A stretch of DNA of 13,764 nt from UBA4124 sp052034745 (GCA_052034745.1 JBPOIF010000020.1:1-13764); one strand, 5' to 3'. Shown: positions 1 to 6,772, numbered from the stretch's first letter. Numbers and translations are program-made. Notes: a model not told the origin generated them from the sequence alone.

Positions 1-3000
1 TCGTCGTTGGGGTGAAGTTCGAACTTGCAGTGATACCTGACATTGTGGCAGTTGGAGTGTTGTTTGCGGTGAGTGTGAGGAAATCAGTCCATACTGCACC
101 ATCGACATCTCGAGCGCGGAGTGTAAACGTATCAGCTGCAGTGTCACCAGTACCGATTGTTTGAGCATATATATCATTCCAACGAATTGCTGCTGAACCG
201 AGATCATCGGTGACGTCAGTGTCTGAAATGAGAGAAGTGTTGATTGCAACGGAAGCGAGGTTTGAAAGAGCAGTGTTGGCGCCACTGCCGCCACCCGGGA
301 TATCTTCAAAAGAAAATTGGCCGTTTCCGTCAGTGATAACCATCTTGGTTGTTCCTGATGTTGTTGGTGCAGTAAGATCCGTATCAAGAGTACCAACAGT
401 CACATTGCCTGTTGCGCCGTCTATTGCAAATGCTGAAGTTATAGTGTCACTTTCAAAACGAAAATCTTTATCTGCACCTGCCTCATTAAATACGACAGCT
501 CCTTCAAACACAGAATCCCCAGTAACCTGTAAATTATAGGAACCCAAATCTGTAGATGATCCAATACGAAGTTCTCCACCTAAATACGAAGGTGTACTCT
601 CTGAATATATCGCCCAATTATTTGTTGCCCCGGTCACTGCTGGTACATACACAGCATATTGATTTGTGATAGTACCGCTTGTCATTGTAGGGCTATAGTG
701 GTAGAACCCGTACAAATCAGTAATAGACCCTCCTGTTATCTCTGACACTGCGTTTACAAAACCATAAGCCTTGGACATATTGTTTGTTCCGCTTTTTTTC
801 CACACATTTTGAAATGCAGCATAGTGATCCTGATCAGTTGTACTGTTTCCAAACTCTACGAAAGATCCAAAAGAGTTAAATGCTGCTACTCCTGTTTGGA
901 ATATCGTTTGATCGGTGTATCCGTGTGCGTTATTTCCTGTCGCTGCATAAGGGTACGTACGCTGAATCGTAAACGCTCCCTGATAATTTGAAGGAATAGA
1001 TAATGTTGATGCAGTGACCAACCCCTTCAATTCGTTATACAAAGTACCCGAACCTGAATAAAATCTCGCAAGCATTGAACCTCCAGATATTTGATCGTAA
1101 AGATTTATTGATTTATATGTAGCTCCACCATAGATACTAGCACCAGAACCTGATCCATATGCGGGATTGTTTGCTAGGGTTCCAGAAGGACCTATATAAA
1201 TAAGAGGATCACTTCCTGTAATAACCATTGTCGGATAAAGAGCATCATTGAAAACCAATTTTGAAGAACTCGTCATCACATTACTTCCATTACCAAAAGC
1301 AATCTGTGTAGATGTTAACGATGGAGTAAACGAAGCAGGATTAGTCCACGTCATAGGGCTTGATGACCCGCCACCTGATGTCAATACATACCCTGATGTT
1401 CCTGCGGTAGTTGGAAGATTGAAATTATATGTCCCCGCCGCCGCTTGGGGCTGCATCGTGATTGTGCCTGATGTCGATCCAGAAATGTTTAATACTCCGG
1501 AAAGTGATCCAGCAGTGCCAAGCGTCGTTGCTCCTGAGTCATTCACCGTAAACGCCCCTACTCCGTTATCTTGAATCACAAAATCCCCTGTTGATGAAAG
1601 ATTGTGAATTTCATTCCCCGAACCATTATTTGTAAAAGTAAGATTATATGTTGAAGCACCAAAACCAATAGATGTCGAAGCGTCGAGGGTTGTCGCATCT
1701 GCCATATCTGCCCAATCAACTACATCTGCGTCAATCGAAAAAACAGTCGCGGATCCAGACACCACAATATCTCCATAGTCCGCGTCAGAAAGCCCGCCAC
1801 CTCCTGTGGCATCTGTTGCACAAGCCCATACATCACTCGCCTCATCCCACTTCAAAATCTGCCCATCGGAGCACCCTTGAAGAAGGGTAATTCCAGAAGA
1901 GAGGACTTCGAGACCAGAACCACTTGAAGTCGTTGCGGAGAGAGCATCAGCAGTAGAGATAAGGGTGAGTGTAATACTGTCTGCGTTCACCACGATACCT
2001 CCACTACTTGAAACAACAGCAAGTGTTGGTGTTGATCCTTCACCTGATGCAGAACCGGTGAGTCCTGCACCTGCAGTAAATGAGGCGACGTAGTCTCCTG
2101 TTGTGTCAGTACCGAGAGCGACAGTGTTTGCACCAACGGTAAACCCTCCCGTAAACGAGCCGGAAATATCTCCGGCACTCGGAGACTCTCCGACATTTAC
2201 ATACACACTATCAAGTGTGCCTGTATAGTTTGCTGTGGTGAGTACTGTCCCGCTACTTCCTCCAAAAGTATAGGTCGCATCCGCGGAAAGATCTCCAACA
2301 TCAAAAGTTCCAAAAAACGTACCTCCCGTAGATTCAAGAATCTGCAATTCTGCGGATGCATTGTTGAGGGAAATATCAAACGCTCCTGTTTGGTTCCAGT
2401 TTGAAACAAGCGCTCCGAGTGCGACTGCATCCGAAACAATCTGTATACCGTTGCCGGTACTGATATCAAGCGCAGAGCTATTAACCGAAAGACCGGCGCC
2501 CGCAAGTGCTGACTCTACAACATCAATATCGACAGTGTCCGTTGCAGAGTTTCCTGTGATGGTGATGTTGGTTCCTGTGGCAGTGAGTGTGAGTGTGTCT
2601 GTTGATGCGTCAGCAACAGGGCTCGTCCCCGCTGGTGTCGCTATTGTCTCAAAAGAATTTCCTGCTCCACCACCAGTTGCATCTGCGGCACAGCCCCAGG
2701 TATCACTCGTCTCATTCCATTTCAAAATCTGGTTATCAGAACATCCTTGAAGGAGTGAGAGCCCTGTTGAAAGTATCTCCAATCCACTTCCACTTGAAGT
2801 GTTTGCTGATAGTGCATCAGCACTCGTTGCAAGTGTAAGAGCAATATCGTCAGCACTCACTACGATGCCACCGTTGTTTGAAACAACAGCAAGTGTTGGT
2901 GTTGATCCTTCACCTGACGCAGAACCAGTGAGTCCAGCACCTGCAGTAAATGAGGCGACGTAGTCTCCTGTTGTGTCGGTACCGAGAGCGACAGTGTTTG

Positions 3001-3268
3001 CATCGATCGTCCATGTGGCACCACTGCCCGATACGGTAATATCTCCTTTGTCGCCGTCAGTTACGCCTCCAGAAACAGTCACGTAACAATTTGAGTCACC
3101 TGGCCCACAACCACCCCACGCAGTACCAGGATCTCCTGGATCTTGGATATTATCAGCAGGTTCAATAGGACTTGCCGGGTTGCCCGCCAAAATAACCGTC
3201 GGTGTTACGAAGAAGATAACAACCAAAAAAATCAAAGAAAACCGACAGAGATTTTTCCCTAGATACAT
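1..3268 (-). CDS. Secreted tail-fibre-like repeat surface protein, C-terminus cut by window edge
   Basis: One open frame runs from an ATG at 3268 off the low-coordinate edge without a stop, giving at least 1,089 residues. Residues 1-28 look like a signal peptide: K5 and R9, then a hydrophobic core ending VILA. The rest is rich in Gly, Ser, Thr, Ala and Asp. It includes GDITVSG-type segments (about residues 70 and 495) seen in fibre proteins and two long repeats (about 88-195 and 378-485) that each hold a GCSD-QILKW segment with paired cysteines (176/193 and 466/483). C54 and C61 form another close pair. A segment near 856-925 (YGFYHYSP, then YAVYVP, WAIYSE, SYLGG) resembles phage tail-fibre stems. 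I infer a cell-surface fibre or adhesin exported by Sec. The missing C-terminus could hold a receptor-binding tip or a self-cleaving chaperone. The exact family is not recognised. The start is supported by the signal peptide and a promoter just upstream. Confidence 0.85.
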   Translation of the reverse strand, partial: MYLGKNLCRFSLIFLVVIFFVTPTVILAGNPASPIEPADNIQDPGDPGTAWGGCGPGDSNCYVTVSGGVTDGDKGDITVSGSGATWTIDANTVALGTDTTGDYVASFTAGAGLTGSASGEGSTPTLAVVSNNGGIVVSADDIALTLATSADALSANTSSGSGLEILSTGLSLLQGCSDNQILKWNETSDTWGCAADATGGGAGNSFETIATPAGTSPVADASTDTLTLTATGTNITITGNSATDTVDIDVVESALAGAGLSVNSSALDISTGNGIQIVSDAVALGALVSNWNQTGAFDISLNNASAELQILESTGGTFFGTFDVGDLSADATYTFGGSSGTVLTTANYTGTLDSVYVNVGESPSAGDISGSFTGGFTVGANTVALGTDTTGDYVASFTAGAGLTGSASGEGSTPTLAVVSSSGGIVVNADSITLTLISTADALSATTSSGSGLEVLSSGITLLQGCSDGQILKWDEASDVWACATDATGGGGLSDADYGDIVVSGSATVFSIDADVVDWADMADATTLDASTSIGFGASTYNLTFTNNGSGNEIHNLSSTGDFVIQDNGVGAFTVNDSGATTLGTAGSLSGVLNISGSTSGTITMQPQAAAGTYNFNLPTTAGTSGYVLTSGGGSSSPMTWTNPASFTPSLTSTQIAFGNGSNVMTSSSKLVFNDALYPTMVITGSDPLIYIGPSGTLANNPAYGSGSGASIYGGATYKSINLYDQISGGSMLARFYSGSGTLYNELKGLVTASTLSIPSNYQGAFTIQRTYPYAATGNNAHGYTDQTIFQTGVAAFNSFGSFVEFGNSTTDQDHYAAFQNVWKKSGTNNMSKAYGFVNAVSEITGGSITDLYGFYHYSPTMTSGTITNQYAVYVPAVTGATNNWAIYSESTPSYLGGELRIGSSTDLGSYNLQVTGDSVFEGAVVFNEAGADKDFRFESDTITSAFAIDGATGNVTVGTLDTDLTAPTTSGTTKMVITDGNGQFSFEDIPGGGSGANTALSNLASVAINTSLISDTDVTDDLGSAAIRWNDIYAQTIGTGDTAADTFTLRARDVDGAVWTDFLTLTANNTPTATMSGITASSNFTPTT
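2008..2132 (-). repeat. Near-identical internal repeat, distal copy
   Basis: This 125-bp segment matches 2878-3002 with four mismatches counted by eye, at an offset of exactly 870 bp (290 codons), so the reading frame is kept. It encodes the start of the second long repeat of the fibre-like protein, including NTVALGTDTTGDYVASF. The similarity continues towards 1830 but falls clearly in that part. Confidence 0.9.
2878..3002 (-). repeat. Near-identical internal repeat, proximal copy
   Basis: This is the N-terminal-side partner of 2008-2132 within the same gene. The sharp contrast between a nearly identical 125 bp and a more diverged remainder of the roughly 100-residue repeat suggests a recent duplication or gene conversion of this part only. 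Confidence 0.9.
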
Positions 3269-3283
3269 GATTAAATTATATCA
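3269..3283 (-). promoter_or_regulatory. Extended -10 promoter giving a probable leaderless fibre-protein mRNA
   Basis: On the minus strand TGATATAAT (3283 to 3275) is a perfect extended -10 element, TGn plus TATAAT. Six bases then separate it from the ATG at 3268, so transcription should begin at or next to the start codon. The -35 position (3298-3303) reads AGTGTA and is poor, which is usual for extended -10 promoters. The site lies just past the htpX stop codon, and no terminator is visible between the genes. Confidence 0.65.
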
Positions 3284-3296
3284 CAAAGAAAATACA

Positions 3297-4193
3297 TTAC
3301 ACTGCCATTTGAGACAATGCTTGTATGCGTTTTTCCACTGGAGGGTGTGTCATGAAAAGGTGATGGAGACCTTTCAAAGATTTTGATCCAAAAGGGCTTG
3401 CGATATACATATGTGCTGTTGCATCAGAAGCACGACTCATCGGCGCGCTGTACGATGAAATCTTTTGAAGCGCAGAGGCAAGACCGTCGGGATATCGCGT
3501 CAGAAGCGCACCGGTCGCATCGGCAAGATACTCGCGCTTGCGAGATATAGCGAACTGGATGAGTGTCGCAATAATGGGAGAAAGTATCACAAAGACAAGC
3601 CCGATGAGCATCAACACACTTCCTCCTTTGTTATTTTCGTCACGACTTCCTCCACCAAATAGCATGCTTCGCGTAAACATATCAGAGAGTATCGCAACAA
3701 ATCCCACAAGTACTGCAACTACGCTTTGCAAAAGAATGTCTCGATTGCCGATATGAGCAAGCTCGTGTGCAATGACCCCTTCGAGCTCACTTCGATCAAG
3801 TCTCTCGAGCAATCCTTCGGTCACTGCGATTGCGGCATGCTTCGCATTTCTTCCAGTTGCAAATGCGTTTGGAGCACGGTCAGGAATGATATAGACACGA
3901 GGTTTTGGAAGTCCTGCAGTGATGGCAAGATTTTCAACCAAGCGATGCAGCTCTGCATACCGCGCGGTATCGGCAGGAACTGCCCGAGCCATTGAAAGTG
4001 CGATCTTATCCGAAAACCAAAAACTTGTGATGTTCATCACCACACTAAAAATAATTGCAATCGTGAGGATACCAGGGTTGTTGTAGTACGAAGAAAGAAA
4101 AGCTCCTATCCCTAGTATTACTGCCAAAAACACACCGACAAGAAGCCAGGTCTTTAGGATATTGCTTGATTGATGGGTATATATGGTTGCCAT
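3297..4193 (-). CDS. htpX: Membrane zinc metalloprotease HtpX
   Basis: HtpX is a membrane-bound M48-family zinc protease that degrades misfolded membrane proteins at the cytoplasmic face. The 298-residue length is normal for the family. HELAH at 143-147 supplies two zinc ligands and the catalytic Glu, and E221 in REYLAD is the expected third ligand. Hydrophobic segments lie at about 13-34, 41-60, 155-172 and 193-213. The signatures RVYIIPD-APNAFATGR near 99-115 and THPPVEKRI at 282-290 are typical. The start follows the stop of the upstream gene by one base (TAA, T, ATG) with no Shine-Dalgarno sequence, so translation is probably coupled. A lemA gene two genes upstream matches a pairing often seen in bacteria. 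Confidence 0.95.
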   Translation of the reverse strand: MATIYTHQSSNILKTWLLVGVFLAVILGIGAFLSSYYNNPGILTIAIIFSVVMNITSFWFSDKIALSMARAVPADTARYAELHRLVENLAITAGLPKPRVYIIPDRAPNAFATGRNAKHAAIAVTEGLLERLDRSELEGVIAHELAHIGNRDILLQSVVAVLVGFVAILSDMFTRSMLFGGGSRDENNKGGSVLMLIGLVFVILSPIIATLIQFAISRKREYLADATGALLTRYPDGLASALQKISSYSAPMSRASDATAHMYIASPFGSKSLKGLHHLFMTHPPVEKRIQALSQMAV

Positions 4194-4194
4194 A

Positions 4195-4767
4195 TTAATC
4201 TGTTATGATTTTCACTTTTTTCCCAGAAAATAGAGAAAGAGTTACATCACAAGGGCATGAAAATACCTCACCAGGCTTGTCCGCTAAGCTCCTTGAGTAA
4301 AGATTCAATAAAATGACATCGTCACCCTTTGTATACCCCTCTTGTGATTCTCCAGCACCTCCAGCACCATAACTATTATCTCGTTCCCACCCCTCAGCAA
4401 TAAGCTTGTCATGGTAATAATTTTCAAATTCAGTACTAATTGGATTAAGAGGATCTACATTTTTAATACTACTAGAGCTTATTCTAAAACCATGAAGAAC
4501 TACTTCTCCAATTTTTATAACATCAGGTACCTCTCCACTCCATGATATACCAGAATACAAAGGGTACACTGATTGATGCATTAAAATTTCCTCCCTTTTA
4601 TTTGGATTAATATTTTTATTTACTTGTTCACCCAAAAACGCAAGTGAAGAAATGTACGCCTGTTTATTGCGAGATACCCAAACTATTGCAATCACCATTA
4701 ATACTATAAGTATTAACAGAAGGATTGTATTTAATTTTGAACAAAAAAACCCAAATTTATTTTGCAT
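4195..4767 (-). CDS. Small membrane-anchored protein of unknown function between lemA and htpX
   Basis: This 190-residue protein has one N-terminal transmembrane helix (about 13-31), then a soluble domain probably outside the membrane. Visible motifs are YPLYSGISW (68-76), FENYYHDKLIAEGW (114-127), EGYTKGDD (143-150) and FSCPCD (169-174), whose two cysteines are candidate ligands or a disulfide. The YY-x3-L-x3-GW pattern resembles small anchored proteins I associate with Parcubacteria, but I cannot assign a function. Hand counts give 23% GC at 4681-4740 and 30% at 4441-4500, far below lemA (38-55% in two blocks) and htpX (48% in one block). It begins 42 bases after lemA and ends one base before htpX, so it is probably co-transcribed. 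No Shine-Dalgarno sequence precedes the ATG. Confidence 0.85.
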   Translation of the reverse strand: MQNKFGFFCSKLNTILLLILIVLMVIAIVWVSRNKQAYISSLAFLGEQVNKNINPNKREEILMHQSVYPLYSGISWSGEVPDVIKIGEVVLHGFRISSSSIKNVDPLNPISTEFENYYHDKLIAEGWERDNSYGAGGAGESQEGYTKGDDVILLNLYSRSLADKPGEVFSCPCDVTLSLFSGKKVKIITD

Positions 4768-4775
4768 GATATTTA

Positions 4776-4810
4776 CTAACTGCTAGAAGCTAGCGCCTAA
4801 AAGCTAGCCT
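4776..4810. repeat. Degenerate 7-bp tandem repeat, five CTA-led units
   Basis: On the plus strand the sequence divides exactly into CTAACTG, CTAGAAG, CTAGCGC, CTAAAAG and CTAGCCT. Each unit starts with CTA and is seven bases long. The array fills most of the 42-base gap between lemA and the next gene and ends at the lemA stop codon. It contains an exact direct repeat of AAGCTAGC (4787-4794 and 4801-4808), and the GCTAGC copies could pair as a 6-bp hairpin with an 8-base loop. No T-run follows on either strand, so it is not a usual terminator. Confidence 0.75.
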
Positions 4811-5358
4811 TAGAACTTCACCTCTACAGGATTTTGAGCGGCGTCGTTGTCAGGAAGATCAAAGAATTCTTTCTTCTTAAAGATAAACATTCCTGCAACA
4901 ACATTTGAAGGAAATGTCTCAAGCGCGGTGTTAAAGTCACGAACGTTCCCATTATAAAACCGTCGTGCTGCCTGAACCTTATTTTCAGTATCTGAAAGCT
5001 CTCGCTGAAGTTCAAGAAAGTTCGTATTTGCTTTGAGGTCTGGATATGCCTCCGCCACTGCAAAGAGACTCTTGAGCGCACCAGAGAGCATATTTTCTGC
5101 TTGCATCTGATCGTGCACATTACCTGCTTGCATTGCTTGACTGCGTGCCTGAGTCACTTTTTCAAAGGCACCGGTTTCGTGGGCAGCATACCCTTTGACG
5201 GCATTGACGAGGTTTGGGATAAGGTCATACCGACGCTTCAGTTGCACCTCGATATCTGCCCACGCTTCTTCTGCGCGGTTGCGACGAGAAATAAACTTGT
5301 TATAGGTAAAGACAAACCAGAGAACAAGAACACCAACAATAATAAAAAGGATAGTCAT
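4810..5358 (-). CDS. lemA: LemA family membrane protein
   Basis: LemA proteins are small and membrane-anchored, with a long alpha-helical domain. Their biochemical role is unsettled, but they are often encoded beside HtpX-type proteases. The 182-residue length is typical. Residues 2-18 form one transmembrane helix, followed by RRNRAEEAWADIEVQLKRR (25-43) and the family signatures YDLIPNLVNAVKGYA (44-58), AYPDLKANTNFLELQ (104-118) and RRFYN (132-136). It is the first gene of the lemA, small-protein, htpX set. The ATG at 5358 has no Shine-Dalgarno sequence. A TATACT hexamer lies eight bases upstream, so the mRNA may be leaderless. Confidence 0.95.
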   Translation of the reverse strand: MTILFIIVGVLVLWFVFTYNKFISRRNRAEEAWADIEVQLKRRYDLIPNLVNAVKGYAAHETGAFEKVTQARSQAMQAGNVHDQMQAENMLSGALKSLFAVAEAYPDLKANTNFLELQRELSDTENKVQAARRFYNGNVRDFNTALETFPSNVVAGMFIFKKKEFFDLPDNDAAQNPVEVKF

Positions 5359-5366
5359 AGGCTTTT

Positions 5367-5393
5367 AGTATAGCGCCTTTTGTATATTGACAA
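5367..5393 (-). promoter_or_regulatory. Possible lemA promoter
   Basis: On the minus strand TATACT (5372 to 5367) lies eight bases before the lemA ATG. TTGTCA (5393 to 5388) lies upstream, but with a short 15-base spacer, so the -35 match is doubtful. The -35 bases overlap those of the opposite-facing small-gene promoter, inside the palindrome TATTGACAATA (5385-5395). This arrangement could couple the two promoters. Confidence 0.4.
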
Positions 5394-5395
5394 TA
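5385..5395. promoter_or_regulatory. Palindrome between divergent promoters, possible operator
   Basis: TATTG-A-CAATA is a perfect 11-base inverted repeat around one central base. It contains the -35 hexamers proposed for both lemA and the plus-strand small gene. A regulator bound here could cover both promoters. No regulator gene is visible in the window, so function is only a suggestion, and a short AT-rich palindrome may arise by chance. Confidence 0.3.
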
Positions 5396-5415
5396 CCCCC
5401 TATCTACTTTAGATT
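5387..5415 (+). promoter_or_regulatory. Promoter-like sequence for the plus-strand small gene
   Basis: A consensus -35, TTGACA (5387-5392), is followed after exactly 17 bases by TAGATT (5410-5415), which matches four of six -10 positions. A start near 5422 would leave a leader of about 11 bases before the ATG at 5434. Confidence 0.5.
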
Positions 5416-5433
5416 AATAAAAACGTATCTGAA

Positions 5434-5667
5434 ATGCTGACCCTGTATGTCCCCTCAGTTTCCTTGCTTTTGGCAAGTATCGCATGTGCCAAAATAGCCT
5501 ATACTTTTTATAGCAGAGAGTTTCCTTACAAACTGTTCAAGCGACGACCCTCCTTTCTCGGAGTCATCCTCTGGCAAACAGGAAAATGGCTCAGCGTCGT
5601 AATCCTTGGCGTCATTGCTTTTATTTTATTGTGCTTCGCCCCTCTCTGCCTCCCTCACCCTGTGTGA
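5434..5667 (+). CDS. Small two-helix membrane protein of unknown function
   Basis: This 77-residue frame is the only plus-strand gene candidate lying outside other genes, filling most of the gap between lemA and the CAP gene. It has two hydrophobic segments (about 4-24 and 53-73) separated by a basic stretch (KLFKRR, 33-38), which fits a small hairpin-like membrane protein with a cytoplasmic loop. I recognise no family. Its reality is supported by a TTGACA-17-TAGATT sequence upstream and a hairpin with a T-run over the stop codon. Against it, it has no Shine-Dalgarno sequence, it is short, and it is the only gene here ending in TGA. It converges on the CAP gene, whose stop lies 20 bases beyond. 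Confidence 0.55.
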   Translation: MLTLYVPSVSLLLASIACAKIAYTFYSREFPYKLFKRRPSFLGVILWQTGKWLSVVILGVIAFILLCFAPLCLPHPV

Positions 5668-5675
5668 GGGATTTT
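5652..5675 (+). terminator. Rho-independent terminator overlapping the small gene's stop
   Basis: CCCTCAC (5652-5658) pairs perfectly with GTGAGGG (5664-5670) around a five-base loop, and ATTTTC follows. The stem contains the TGA stop of the plus-strand small gene. A T-run is present only in the plus direction, so the hairpin suits that gene rather than the converging CAP gene. Confidence 0.65.
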
Positions 5676-5687
5676 CGTACTCATAAA

Positions 5688-6737
5688 CTAGCGCGTGAGG
5701 CTCGACGTGTCAGCAACAGGCATACTGTTTGATGGACTAAAGACACCAAAGCCTCCTACAAAGAGAAATGCGAACATGATCACTGCCACAAACGAACCGT
5801 ATACCATGTGTTTTTTGTGATGCTTTTCGTATTCACGAGCAACCATTCCGGCAAGACTGATAATAATCCCTATGATAATAATCTCTATAATGAGACCTGC
5901 TATCTTGTCACTCTTGAGAAGAAGCCGTTCAAAGAAAGAGATGGTGGGCTCGGGAGCGGTCACTGGATTGCCTGGCTCAAGTGCTTTGTCAGTATTTTGG
6001 GCCATCACAAACTGCTCAGTTTCTTCAAGTACTTTGATTGGGGAAGAAGGTTGCGCGACCTCTCCTGCAACAAGTGGGAGCACGGGTGCGCTCGTTGTCA
6101 CTTTTGACGAGGTTGCTACTGGTGTCGGTACAGAAGATACAGGAGGAGTGGTTACCCCGGTACGGGCTGTTGCAGGCATACCAAAAAGTTCAACAACAAA
6201 AGTGGTCTGCTGTCCCCGATACATCCCCGTCACCGCTGCAATACCGATTTCGGTAAAATTTTCATTCATGATATTTGCGCGATGTGTCGGCGAGTTGAGC
6301 CATGCTTTTTGCACAGTATCTGATTCGTTGAAATTGATTGCGAGGTTCTCCCCTGCGTAGATAAATTTATATCCTGCTTGACCAAACCAATACCACGGAG
6401 TCACTCCTTCTGGACTGGTATGCGCAAAGTACCCTTTCGAAAGCATGTCTTGCGCTTTGAGTTTTGCCGCCGCTTCGAGTGTCTTGTTGAAGGTAAGCGG
6501 TGTGAGGCTGTTTGATGCACGATCACTATTTGTCAAAGTATAGACAACCGCAGGGTACACTTCAGCGGTAAGACCAAAATAATTATTGATTCTCACAAAT
6601 TGTACAAACGAAAAAAGCGCAATTCCTATTCCAAGCATTGCAAAGATACTTTGCTCATGAAGAAGTCGCGGAATAAATCCGTTCTTTCTTGTCGGTGTCA
6701 AATGTTCCCGTAGATGACGCGCTGCCCGTTGTATCAT
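5688..6737 (-). CDS. CAP/SCP-domain protein anchored at both ends
   Basis: The protein has 349 residues from the ATG at 6737. A basic N-terminus is followed by a transmembrane helix (about 31-50). A CAP (cysteine-rich secretory protein, PF00188-type) domain follows at about 62-187. Family residues are visible: H106 in GYFAHTSP, E130 in AGENLA, and H152 in SPTHRANIMN. A Pro/Ser/Thr/Val-rich linker (about 188-270) leads to two further helices (about 280-299 and 312-333) separated by a basic EKHHKKH loop. The predicted layout places the CAP domain outside, tethered at both sides. Bacterial CAP proteins are variously linked to wall or ligand binding, so the activity is unknown. An in-frame TTG at 6767 would add 10 residues but sits upstream of the proposed -10 promoter element (6747-6755), so I reject it. 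The gene appears monocistronic. Confidence 0.9.
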   Translation of the reverse strand: MIQRAARHLREHLTPTRKNGFIPRLLHEQSIFAMLGIGIALFSFVQFVRINNYFGLTAEVYPAVVYTLTNSDRASNSLTPLTFNKTLEAAAKLKAQDMLSKGYFAHTSPEGVTPWYWFGQAGYKFIYAGENLAINFNESDTVQKAWLNSPTHRANIMNENFTEIGIAAVTGMYRGQQTTFVVELFGMPATARTGVTTPPVSSVPTPVATSSKVTTSAPVLPLVAGEVAQPSSPIKVLEETEQFVMAQNTDKALEPGNPVTAPEPTISFFERLLLKSDKIAGLIIEIIIIGIIISLAGMVAREYEKHHKKHMVYGSFVAVIMFAFLFVGGFGVFSPSNSMPVADTSSLTR

Positions 6738-6746
6738 ATCTGGAGT

Positions 6747-6755
6747 ATTATACCA
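6747..6755 (-). promoter_or_regulatory. Extended -10 promoter of the CAP gene
   Basis: On the minus strand TGGTATAAT (6755 to 6747) is a perfect TGn plus TATAAT element, nine bases before the ATG at 6737. The -35 region is weak (TTTGTA with a 17-base spacer). It lies just downstream of the terminator of the preceding gene, which supports independent transcription. Confidence 0.65.
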
Positions 6756-6772
6756 TATTTTTGCCAAAATAC

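Noticed and set aside
2361..2750. 129-residue plus-strand frame inside the fibre-like gene
   Set aside because: It is antisense to a continuous minus-strand frame with a signal peptide and repeats; low-complexity Ala/Val/Ser/Pro content is what the reverse of a Thr/Ser/Gly-rich gene produces.
1..3268. Diversity-generating retroelement target in the fibre-like gene
   Set aside because: No reverse transcriptase or template repeat is visible; the repeats are ordinary in-frame duplications and the C-terminus is outside the window.
4776..4810. CRISPR array or insertion-sequence end
   Set aside because: Units of seven bases without spacers cannot be CRISPR, and no transposase or target duplication is present.
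5872..6360. 162-residue plus-strand frame opposite the CAP gene
   Set aside because: The opposite frame carries the conserved CAP motifs; this is a shadow.
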